Below, one piece after another: positions 22,406 through 29,361 of a stretch of 46,762 bases of DNA. Position 1 is the first letter of the stretch; each line of letters begins with the position of its first letter. Under the pieces are notes generated by a model. The model did no database searches and was not told the DNA's origin. It saw only the letters and a list, made by a program, of their open reading frames with translations. Position numbers and translations under genes: made by a program. Location: NCBI RefSeq assembly GCF_000373645.1, contig NZ_KB892028.1:1-46762 (forward strand), in the 5' to 3' direction. Origin of the DNA: Streptomyces sp. ATexAB-D23 (lineage in GTDB: Bacteria; Actinomycetota; Actinomycetes; Streptomycetales; Streptomycetaceae).

Positions 22406-23401
22406 ATGAAGTACACGCAGCTCGGACGCACCGGACTCAAAGTAAGCCGCCTCGTCCTGGGGACGATGAACTTCGGCCCCCAGACCAACGAGAGCGACAG
22501 CCACACGCTCATGGACGCCGCCCTGGACGCGGGCGTCAACTTCTTCGACACCGCGAACGTCTACGGCTGGGGCGAGAACAAGGGCCGCACCGAGGAGATC
22601 CTCGGCACCTGGTTCGCGCAGGGCGGCGACCGCCGCGACAAGGTCGTGCTCGCCACCAAGGTCTACGGGAACATGGGCCCGGACGGCGAGGCGTGGCCCA
22701 ACCACGACAAGCTGTCCGCCGTCAACATCCGCCGGGCCGTCGACGCCAGCCTGAAGCGGCTCCAGACCGACCACATCGACCTGTACCAGTTCCACCACGT
22801 CGACCGGTCGACCCCGATCGAGGAGATCTGGCAGGCCATCGACGTACTGATCCAGCAGGGCAAGATCCTCTACGCCGGCTCGTCCAACTTCGCCGGCTAC
22901 AAGATCGCCCAGGCCAACGAGGTCGCCCGGCAGCGGGGCAGCTACGGGCTGGTCAGCGAGCAGTGCATCTACAACCTGATGGAGCGCGGCGCCGAGATGG
23001 AGGTCATCCCGGCCGCCCGGGAGTACGGCCTCGGCGTCATCCCCTGGTCGCCGCTGCACGGCGGGCTGCTCGGCGGCGCGATCCGCAAGGAGCGCGAGGG
23101 CGGCGGCGCCCGGTCCACCTCCGGCCGCTCCGGCGAGGCGCTGGCCGACCCGAAGGTGCGGGCGCAGGTGCAGGCGTACGAGGACCTGCTGGACAAGCAC
23201 GGTCTGGAGCCCGGCGAGGTGGGCCTGGCGTGGCTGCTGACCCGGCCCGGCGTCACCGGTCCGATCTCGGGTCCGCGCACGCGGGAGCAGCTCGACTCCG
23301 CGCTGCGGGCGGTGGAGCTGGAGCTTTCGGCGGAGATGCTGGCGGCCCTGGAGGAGATCTTCCCCGGCCCTGGCCCGTCGCCGGAGAACTTCGCCTGGTA
23401 G
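22406..23401 (+). CDS. Aldo/keto reductase
   Basis: A 331-residue AKR of the YghZ/Kv-beta-like type (MKYTQLGRTGLKVSRLVLGTMNFG). Catalytic tetrad in order: NFFDTANVYGWGENKGRTEE (Asp, Tyr), VLATKVYG (Lys) and HIDLYQFHHVDR (His). SNFAGY, IPWSPLHGGLL and GPRTREQLDSAL complete the NADPH site. ATG 22406 lies 14 nt from AAGGAG; a TTG at 22397 is better spaced and may be used. It follows pip on the same strand by 60 bp but has its own palindrome. Substrate unknown. Confidence 0.94.
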   Translation: MKYTQLGRTGLKVSRLVLGTMNFGPQTNESDSHTLMDAALDAGVNFFDTANVYGWGENKGRTEEILGTWFAQGGDRRDKVVLATKVYGNMGPDGEAWPNHDKLSAVNIRRAVDASLKRLQTDHIDLYQFHHVDRSTPIEEIWQAIDVLIQQGKILYAGSSNFAGYKIAQANEVARQRGSYGLVSEQCIYNLMERGAEMEVIPAAREYGLGVIPWSPLHGGLLGGAIRKEREGGGARSTSGRSGEALADPKVRAQVQAYEDLLDKHGLEPGEVGLAWLLTRPGVTGPISGPRTREQLDSALRAVELELSAEMLAALEEIFPGPGPSPENFAW

Positions 23402-23419
23402 ACGCGTAAAGGGTTCCTG

Positions 23420-23462
23420 GGGCCTGTCGTCACATTCCCGTCCGCCGGCCGACGACGGGCCC
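23420..23462. terminator. Hairpin between convergent reductase and small membrane gene
   Basis: GGGCCTGTCGTC (23420-23431) pairs with GACGACGGGCCC (23451-23462) with one G-T wobble and a 19-nt loop. It sits just after the reductase stop and touches the stop of the small minus-strand ORF. Confidence 0.65.
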
Positions 23463-23548
23463 TAGCCGAGGGCGGCCGCCACGGCGACGACGGCGAACAT
23501 CAGCACGAGCACGGCTGCCATGATGCGGTTTCTGGTCTTCGGGTCCAC
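23462..23548 (-). CDS. 28-residue single-helix membrane peptide
   Basis: From GTG 23548 the frame reads MDPKTRNRIMAAVLVLMFAVVAVAAALG and stops at TAG. A charged N-terminus followed by one ~19-residue hydrophobic helix is a classic small membrane protein, and its codons are G/C-ended as in real Streptomyces genes. The ribosome site is weak. Similar tiny proteins occur in other streptomycetes as far as I recall. Function unknown. Confidence 0.5.
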   Translation of the reverse strand: MDPKTRNRIMAAVLVLMFAVVAVAAALG

Positions 23549-23574
23549 CCGACGAGCGTAACCGGCCCGGCATA

Positions 23575-23633
23575 CGTGAACGCGACGCGGCCCCGTCCCG
23601 GATGATCCGGGACGGGGCCGCGTCGCGTTCACG
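23575..23633. terminator. Very long perfect hairpin (29-bp arms)
   Basis: Bases 23575-23603 and 23605-23633 are exact inverted complements around a single G, running from CGTGAACGCG through GTCCCGGAT and back. It lies between the small membrane gene and the M23 peptidase. A related but less perfect hairpin closes the peptidase gene at 25002-25039. It would be an efficient factor-independent terminator or an mRNA end. Confidence 0.75.
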
Positions 23634-23773
23634 CGCGGTGTCCGGGCCGACCGCGTGGCGCAGCCGCGCGGGGCCGGCCGGACCCGGACGGACCCGGACG
23701 GGGCCCCTGCGGGGCTGCGAGCCTATGGCCGGATCGGCACCACGTCCCTAAGGTCTATGCGGGTAGATATTTT

Positions 23774-23815
23774 GGCGTGCCCACTTCAATACTTGTTCCG
23801 CGAAGTGGTCACGCC
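23774..23815 (+). promoter_or_regulatory. Stem-loop in the leader of the M23 peptidase
   Basis: GGCGTG-c-CCACTTC (23774-23787) pairs with GAAGTGG-t-CACGCC (23802-23815), 13 base pairs with one internal mismatch, loop 14 nt. The region upstream (AGATATTTT) is unusually AT-rich. It ends 40 bp before the ATG. It may be an operator or a regulatory RNA hairpin; some actinobacterial cell-wall hydrolases have c-di-AMP riboswitch leaders, but I cannot see that consensus. Confidence 0.5.
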
Positions 23816-23855
23816 GACAGCCGGTGCCCGATTCAGTGGACCTGAGGGAGCGAAC

Positions 23856-24848
23856 ATGTGCGATTCCTGCTCAACGGCGGACGAGGCGACGGCGGACGGG
23901 GCGACGACGGACGGAAGGGAACAGCGCGGCGGGCTCTCCCGCCGCGGGGTGATCGCCGGAACGGGGCTGGGACTCGCCCTTTCCGCGCTGGGACTGCTGA
24001 CGGGGGCCACCACGGCCTCGGCGGCCACGGCAAAGGACGGGAAATGGATCAACCCCGCCCTCGGCCGTTTCCCCGCCGGCGGACAGTACGGCGCCCCCCG
24101 GGGCGGCGCCGCACACGCCGGGCAGGACGTCTCGAACTCGACGGGTACCGCGGTCTACGCGGCGGCGGCCGGCACGGTCGTCCGCCGGTCCTGGGGCGGC
24201 GGCATCGCCGGCCGGACCGGCAACGCCCTGGTCATCTCGCACGGCAACAGCCAGTACACCTACTACGGCCACCTCAGCGCGTACCGGGTCGCACTCAACG
24301 CCACGGTCGCCGCCGGGCAGCGCATCGCCGACATGGGTGCCACCGGCAATGTGACCGGACCTCATCTGCACTTCGAGACCCACTCCGGAGGGCTCGGCGT
24401 GACGGTCAACCCGGTCACCTTCATGGCCACCCGGGGCGTGGACCTGGGCGGCGGCTGGCCCAGGATCGACCCCGGCGCGAGCGGGAAGACGGTCGTCGTC
24501 ATCCAGTACCTGATGACGCAGCGGGGCTACAGCCTGGTCGCCGACGGGCAGTACGGCTCGGTCTCGTCCACCGCCGTGAAGCAGTTCCAGAAGGCCAAGG
24601 GCCTGGTGGCCGACGGCCAGGTGGGCCCGGCGACCTGGCCCCATCTCGTCTACACCCTGCGGCAGGGCGGCAGCGGATCGCACGTCCGGGCCCTCCAGAA
24701 CGCCCTGAACCGGCGCAGCGCCGGCCTGCTGGTCGACGGTACGTTCGGCACGGTCACCACGTCCGCCGTGCGCACCTACCAGAGCCTCAACCGGCTGGTG
24801 GTCGACGGCGAGGCGGGTCCGGTGACCTGGAAGGCGCTGGTCGGCTGA
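23856..24848 (+). CDS. Tat-exported M23 metallopeptidase with two peptidoglycan-binding domains
   Basis: A 330-residue protein. A twin-arginine signal (SRRGVIAGTGLGLALSALGLLTGATTASAA) directs Tat export. The LytM/M23 domain follows, with zinc ligands His87 and Asp91 (HAGQD), YYGHLSAY, and HLHFE (His170, His172). Two PG_binding_1 repeats end the protein: VVVIQYLMTQRGYSLVADGQYGSVSSTAVKQFQ...DGQVGPATW and HVRALQNALNRR...LLVDGTFGTVTTSAVRTYQ...DGEAGPVTW. It cleaves peptide cross-links in the cell wall. GAGGGAG precedes ATG 23856. Hairpins flank the gene on both sides. Confidence 0.95.
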   Translation: MCDSCSTADEATADGATTDGREQRGGLSRRGVIAGTGLGLALSALGLLTGATTASAATAKDGKWINPALGRFPAGGQYGAPRGGAAHAGQDVSNSTGTAVYAAAAGTVVRRSWGGGIAGRTGNALVISHGNSQYTYYGHLSAYRVALNATVAAGQRIADMGATGNVTGPHLHFETHSGGLGVTVNPVTFMATRGVDLGGGWPRIDPGASGKTVVVIQYLMTQRGYSLVADGQYGSVSSTAVKQFQKAKGLVADGQVGPATWPHLVYTLRQGGSGSHVRALQNALNRRSAGLLVDGTFGTVTTSAVRTYQSLNRLVVDGEAGPVTWKALVG

Positions 24849-25001
24849 GGGCACGCCGCCCCGCACCAGCAGTGCGCCCGCTCCACCCCCGCTCGGGGGC
24901 CTCCCGGTCCCCGGCGGTCGGTGCCGGACCGCGCCGGACCACACCATCCAGCGGGCAACGCGAACGCGGCCCCGGACCGCACCACCCACCGGGCAACGCG
25001 A

Positions 25002-25039
25002 ACGCGGCCCCGCCCCGGATCATCCGGGCGGGGCCGCGT
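25002..25039. terminator. Hairpin between convergent M23 and MFS genes
   Basis: ACGCGGCCCCGCCC (25002-25015) pairs exactly with 25026-25039; the centre adds GGAT-C-ATCC with one bulged C. A partial copy of the left arm (AACGCGGCCCC-like) occurs ~40 bp earlier. Its sequence is related to the long hairpin at 23575-23633. Confidence 0.8.
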
Positions 25040-25056
25040 GGCGTTCACAGCGGTGT

Positions 25057-26391
25057 TCAGGCCACCGTCGCCAGCCGTTCGCGCGGGACGAAGCGCACGT
25101 GCGGGCGGCCCGGACGCAGGTCCACCTTCAGGCGCAGCCCGCCGACGCGGGCCAGCATCACGGCGACACCGATCGCGGCCACCAGCGACAGCGCGCCGCC
25201 GGCCACCATGCTGGTGCGGGGGCCGTACGCGTCGCTGATCCAGCCGACGATCGGGGCGCCCACCGGCGTACCGCCGGCGAAGACCATCATGTACAGGCTC
25301 ATCACCCGGCCGCGCATGGCCGGGTCGGCCGCCATCTGGACGCTGGTGTTGGCGCTGATGTTGGTCGTCAGACCGATCATCCCGATCGGCACGAGCAGGA
25401 TCGCGAACATCCAGACGGACGGCGCGAGCGCGGCGATGATCTCCAGCAGGCCGAAGGCCGTACCGGCGGCGACCAGCATCCGCAGCCGCGAGGAGCGGCG
25501 GCGGGCGGCGAGCAGCGCACCGGCCAGGGAGCCGGCCGCCATGAGGATGTTGAAGAACGAGTACATCCCGGCACCGCCGTGGAAGATCTCGTCCGCGAAG
25601 GCCGTCAGCCAGATCGGGAAGTTGAAGCCGAACGTGCCGACGAAGCCGACCAGGACGATCGGCCAGATCAGCTCGGGGCGGCCCGACACATAGCGCAGCC
25701 CCTCCCGGAGCTGGCCCTTGGCGCGTGGCACGACGACGGCCTTGTGCAGCTCGCTCGTCCGCATCATCATCAGGCCGACCAGCGGCGCGAGGAACGACAG
25801 GCCGTTGAACATGAAGGCCCAGCCACTGCCGACGGTGGTGATCAGCACACCCGCGACGGCAGGACCGATGAGGCGGGCGGACTGGAAGTTCGCCGAGTTC
25901 AGGCTGACCGCGTTGCGCAGCTGCGCGGGGCCGACCATCTCGGAGACGAACGCCTGCCTGGCCGGGTTGTCCACGACCGTGACCATGCCGAGCAGGAACG
26001 CGATCAGGTAGACGTGCCACACCTGGACCACGCCCGAGAGCGTGAGGACCGCGAGCACGACACCGCAGGCGCCGAGGGCCGCCTGGCTGACGAGCAGGAG
26101 CTTGCGCTTCGGCAGCCGGTCGGCGATGACGCCGCCGTACAGGCCGAAGAGAAGCATCGGGAGGAACTGGAGTGCCGTGGTGATGCCGACGGCGGCGGCG
26201 GACCCGGTGAGGCTCAGGACGAGCCAGTCCTGCGTGATGCGGGACATCCAGGTACCGGTGTTGGAGATCACGGCGCCCGTCGCGAACAGGCGGTAGTTGC
26301 GGATCTTCAGCGACGAGAAGGTCCCGCCGGGCTTGCTCTCGTGGGTGGAAGTCGGTGCGGGGGCGGAGTCTGCTCCGGATCCCGTACTCAA
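25057..26391 (-). CDS. MFS transporter, EntS/MFS_3-like exporter
   Basis: A 444-residue protein with about twelve hydrophobic segments. The opening FSSLKIRNYRLFATGAVISNTGTWMSRITQDWLVLSLTGS, the loop GVIADRLPKRKLLLVSQ, and NPARQAFVSEMVGPAQLRNAVSLNSANFQSARLIGPAVAG are typical of the enterobactin-exporter-like MFS_3 family. The second half has RGRVMSLYMMVFAGGTPVGAP. The start appears to be TTG 26391 with GAGGAGG 9 nt upstream. It lies 94 bp after a MarR gene on the same strand, the standard layout of a repressor and its drug or siderophore exporter. Confidence 0.93.
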   Translation of the reverse strand: MSTGSGADSAPAPTSTHESKPGGTFSSLKIRNYRLFATGAVISNTGTWMSRITQDWLVLSLTGSAAAVGITTALQFLPMLLFGLYGGVIADRLPKRKLLLVSQAALGACGVVLAVLTLSGVVQVWHVYLIAFLLGMVTVVDNPARQAFVSEMVGPAQLRNAVSLNSANFQSARLIGPAVAGVLITTVGSGWAFMFNGLSFLAPLVGLMMMRTSELHKAVVVPRAKGQLREGLRYVSGRPELIWPIVLVGFVGTFGFNFPIWLTAFADEIFHGGAGMYSFFNILMAAGSLAGALLAARRRSSRLRMLVAAGTAFGLLEIIAALAPSVWMFAILLVPIGMIGLTTNISANTSVQMAADPAMRGRVMSLYMMVFAGGTPVGAPIVGWISDAYGPRTSMVAGGALSLVAAIGVAVMLARVGGLRLKVDLRPGRPHVRFVPRERLATVA

Positions 26392-26485
26392 AAGGGTTCG
26401 CCTCCTCGGGCGTGGACATTGCGCGTGCTGACGGGGATGCGGCGGCGGGGTCGGGCGCCGGTGCTGCCCGGCGCGGCCCCTTCCG

Positions 26486-26926
26486 CTACAGGTGGGCGAG
26501 CTTCTCCAGCACGGGCGCCGCGTTGCGCAGCGTCTCCCACTCGTCCTCGTCCAGGCCTTCGGCGAGGGTGGTCAGCCAGGCGTTCCGCTTGTCGCGGCTC
26601 TCGGCGAGCATGGCCTCGGCCTGCTCGGTCTGGCTGACCATCTTCTGGCGACGGTCATCGGGGTGCGGTTCCAGCCTGACCAGACCCTTCGATTCCAGCA
26701 ACGCGACGATGCGGGTCATCGACGGCGGCTGCACATGCTCCTTGCGGGCCAGCTCACCGGGGGTGGCGGAACCGCAACGGGCCAGTGTTCCGAGGACCGA
26801 CATCTCGGTCGGGCTCAGCGACTCGTCGACGCGCTGGTGCTTGAGGCGCCGGCCGAGCAGCATGACGGCGGAACGAAGGGAGCTCACGGCGGCGGCACTG
26901 TCGCTGTCGTGGATCAGGTCAGGCAT
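26486..26926 (-). CDS. MarR family transcriptional regulator
   Basis: A 146-residue protein with the MarR winged helix: LSPTEMSVLGTLARCGSATPGELARKEHVQPPSMTRIVALLESKGLVRLEPHPDDRRQKMVSQTEQ. The wing DPDDRR-type motif reads HPDDRR. Helical ends form the dimer interface. It is the first gene of a likely marR-MFS operon. Two palindromes lie directly upstream (26932-26957 and 26959-26973), pointing to autorepression relieved by a substrate of the exporter. Confidence 0.95.
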   Translation of the reverse strand: MPDLIHDSDSAAAVSSLRSAVMLLGRRLKHQRVDESLSPTEMSVLGTLARCGSATPGELARKEHVQPPSMTRIVALLESKGLVRLEPHPDDRRQKMVSQTEQAEAMLAESRDKRNAWLTTLAEGLDEDEWETLRNAAPVLEKLAHL

Positions 26927-26931
26927 GTTTG

Positions 26932-26973
26932 TTAGCGTAACTCATTACTTACCCTAAATACCACTTGGTGGTA
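26932..26973. promoter_or_regulatory. MarR operator region with two palindromes in an AT-rich promoter
   Basis: TTAGCGTAA (26932-26940) and TTACCCTAA (26949-26957) form an imperfect palindrome with an 8-bp spacer, 5 bp from the MarR start. TACCAC-TTG-GTGGTA follows at 26959-26973. The region is unusually AT-rich for this genome, as expected of a promoter. Confidence 0.65.
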
Positions 26974-27070
26974 CACGCGCGAGAGCCGGATCACAATCGA
27001 TCACCCAAAAGAGTGAGTCTGCGGCGGAAAATCACGCATGGCGGGCCCGCGGGACGTAACCCTGCTTGCC

Positions 27071-27277
27071 ATGGGATCGACAGTGCTCAGCCTGCGCATA
27101 GACGGTGAGCTGCTCGACCGGCTCAAGCAGCACGCCGCCAAACGCGGAATGAGCGTCCAGGACTATGTGGTCCGGACGCTCATTCGCGATGACTTCGACG
27201 AGCGCTTCCAGTCGGCGGTCGACGAGACGGAGAAGTTCTACGGGGCGGAGGGGGTGCCGGCCGAGGAGGTCACCTGA
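27071..27277 (+). CDS. Ribbon-helix-helix (CopG/Arc-type) protein
   Basis: A 68-residue protein from ATG 27071 (an in-frame ATG at 27038 would add 11 residues that look non-conserved). The first 45 residues form an RHH fold: a beta strand TVLSLRIDGEL, helix LLDRLKQHAAKRG, turn MSVQ and helix DYVVRTLIRDDF. The tail ERFQSAVDETEKFYGAE resembles antitoxin tails. No toxin gene adjoins: the next gene is a permease on the other strand. It may be an orphan antitoxin or a small DNA-binding regulator. Confidence 0.8.
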   Translation: MGSTVLSLRIDGELLDRLKQHAAKRGMSVQDYVVRTLIRDDFDERFQSAVDETEKFYGAEGVPAEEVT

Positions 27278-27305
27278 CCTCCCGGGCCGGGCCCCCGCGC
27301 CGCCC

Positions 27306-28760
27306 TTACGTGAGGCCGAGCGCGGGCATCAGGTAGTAGAAGACGAAGACCGCCGACACCGCGTACATCGCGGCCGGCACCTCGCGGCCACGCCCAGCGG
27401 CCAGCCGCAGCACGCTGAACGCGATGAAGCCGATGCCGATGCCGTTGGTGATCGAGTACGTGAACGGCATCATGACCATGGCGAGGAAGGCCGGGACCGC
27501 GAGCGTGTAGTCGCTCCAGTCGATGTCCCGCACGGAACCCGCGATGATCAGGAAGCCCACCGCCAGCAGGGCCGGAGTGGCCGCCTGCGAGGGAACCATG
27601 GTCGCCAGCGGTGTGAGGAACAGCGAGACCGTGAACAGCAGCCCCGTGACGATGCTCGCCAGGCCCGTACGGGCGCCCTCGCCGACCCCCGCCGTGGACT
27701 CCACGAAGCAGGTCGAGGCGGACGAGGAGGTCGCGCCGCCCGCGGCGACGCCGATGCCGTCGACGAACAGCACCCGGTTGATGCCGGGGAAGTTGCCGTC
27801 CTTGTCGGTCAGCTTCGCCTCGTCGCCGACGCCGAGGATGGTGCCCATCGCATCGAAGAAGCAGGACAGCAGCACGGTGAAGACGAACAGGATGCCGGTG
27901 AGGATGCCCACCTTGTGGAAGCCGCCGAACAGGCTGAAGTGACCCAGCAGCCCGAAGTCCGGGGTGGCGACCGGATTGCCCGGCCACTCCGGCACGGTCA
28001 GCCCCCACGCCTCGGCCGGCAGACCGGCGATGGCGTTGATGATCAGCGCGAGGACCGTCATCGCGACGATGGAGATCAGGATCGCGCCCGGCACCTTGCG
28101 GACGATCAGCACGAGGGTGAGCAGCGCGCCGAGGACGAAGATCAGGATCGGCCAGCCGTTGAGGTGGCCGTCGGCGCCCAGCTGGAGCGGGACGGTGGTC
28201 TCCGACTTGTCCGGGATGCGCGAGACGAAGCCCGAGTCGACCAGGCCGATCAGCAGGATGAACAGGCCGATGCCGATCGCGATGCCCTTGCGCAGCGAGC
28301 CCGGCACCGCGTTCATCACGCGTTCCCGCAGCCCGGTCGCGACGAGCAGCATGACGACGATGCCCGCGAGGACGACCATGCCCATGGCGTCGGGCCAGGT
28401 CATCCGGGGGGCGAGCTGGAGGGCGACGACGGTGTTGACGCCGAGGCCCGCGGCCAGCGCGATCGGCACGTTGCCGATGACGCCCATGAGCAGGGTGGAG
28501 AACGCGGCGGACAGCACGGTCGCGGTGACCAGCTGGCCGTGGCTGAGGTACTTCTCGTTGATGTCATGCGCGCTGCCCAGGATGATCGGGTTCAGCACGA
28601 TGATGTAGGCCATCGCGAAGAAGGTCGCGAATCCGCCGCGGACCTCGCGGGCCACCGACGACTTCCGCTCGGAGATCTTGAAGAAACGGTCCAGGCCGCC
28701 GGTGGGCTGTGGAGCCGGGGGAGGCGTGGCGTCGACCGGAGCGGTGGCCGAGGGGGACAT
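27306..28760 (-). CDS. NCS2 family purine permease (AzgA-like)
   Basis: A 484-residue protein with about twelve membrane segments. Hallmarks of the AzgA branch: GGFATFFAMAYIIVLNPIILG near residue 45, AAGLGVNTVVALQL, GLRERVMNAVPGSLRKGIAIGIGLFILLIGL, CFFDAMGTILGVGDEA, and the SSSASTCFVESTAGVGEGARTGLASIVTGLLF segment. AzgA proteins import hypoxanthine, guanine or adenine with protons. It stands alone; the 186-bp upstream region shared with DUF2530 is AT-rich and should hold its promoter. Confidence 0.94.
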   Translation of the reverse strand: MSPSATAPVDATPPPAPQPTGGLDRFFKISERKSSVAREVRGGFATFFAMAYIIVLNPIILGSAHDINEKYLSHGQLVTATVLSAAFSTLLMGVIGNVPIALAAGLGVNTVVALQLAPRMTWPDAMGMVVLAGIVVMLLVATGLRERVMNAVPGSLRKGIAIGIGLFILLIGLVDSGFVSRIPDKSETTVPLQLGADGHLNGWPILIFVLGALLTLVLIVRKVPGAILISIVAMTVLALIINAIAGLPAEAWGLTVPEWPGNPVATPDFGLLGHFSLFGGFHKVGILTGILFVFTVLLSCFFDAMGTILGVGDEAKLTDKDGNFPGINRVLFVDGIGVAAGGATSSSASTCFVESTAGVGEGARTGLASIVTGLLFTVSLFLTPLATMVPSQAATPALLAVGFLIIAGSVRDIDWSDYTLAVPAFLAMVMMPFTYSITNGIGIGFIAFSVLRLAAGRGREVPAAMYAVSAVFVFYYLMPALGLT

Positions 28761-28946
28761 GTATGACCTCAGTCGTACGTAGAGGGGGTTAAAAGTGGTC
28801 AGCTTTGGACGTTCACACGAATAATTCGAGCCAGCCGTAAGCAGATTCAGTATGAATACATAAGGCGAAGATCGCTATCTCCGCGCGTAGACCCATGGGC
28901 CGACTGACCCGACGGCGCTTGCATACGCGCCGCATACACTGACCGC

Positions 28947-29246
28947 ATGGCGAAGTGGACACCGAAGCACGAGGCACCCGAGCCCCTGGAGGGGCCCGTC
29001 GTCGCGACCATCACCGGCGGCACGATCCTCTGGTTCGTCCTCTTCCTGGTCCAGATCCCGTTCTACGGCTGGTTCGACGACCACGGCCACCTGTGGTGGG
29101 TGTGGACCTGCCTGGCGGGCGCGGGCCTCGGCCTGATCGGCATCTGGTACGTGCGCGGACGCGACGCGGCCCTCAAGCGGGCGGCGGCAGCGGCGGAGGG
29201 CGCCGGACCGTCCGGATCAGAGGAAACGCCGGGCGCGACCGCCTGA
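28947..29246 (+). CDS. DUF2530 membrane protein
   Basis: A 99-residue protein starting MAKWTPKHEAPEPLEGPVVATITGGTILWFVLFLVQIPF, with a second hydrophobic segment LWWVWTCLAGAGLGLIGIWYV and a charged tail (RGRDAALKRAAAAAE). The pattern matches the small actinobacterial DUF2530 family. Function unknown. It lies upstream of the P-type ATPase on the same strand with a 115-bp gap. Confidence 0.9.
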   Translation: MAKWTPKHEAPEPLEGPVVATITGGTILWFVLFLVQIPFYGWFDDHGHLWWVWTCLAGAGLGLIGIWYVRGRDAALKRAAAAAEGAGPSGSEETPGATA

Positions 29247-29361
29247 GCGGGGGGCCCGCGCACCGGCCCCGTACGACCAGGGGACCATCCCGCTCCTCCC
29301 CCGGTCTGATCTTCACACCCCCGGCGGGTGCACCGGACGTTCCGCCCGTACCGTCGGAACC

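Noticed and set aside
21191..23200. 669-residue minus-strand ORF opposite pip and the reductase
   Set aside because: Both plus-strand genes have complete catalytic motifs, and the antisense frame shows only Arg/Gly/Val-rich low-complexity sequence.
23761..23855. Leader considered as a c-di-AMP (ydaO-type) riboswitch
   Set aside because: The leader is too short and I see none of the conserved riboswitch segments; only one stem-loop is visible.
27071..27305. RHH protein considered as half of a toxin-antitoxin operon
   Set aside because: The next gene is a permease on the opposite strand beginning 29 bp later; there is no room for a toxin gene.
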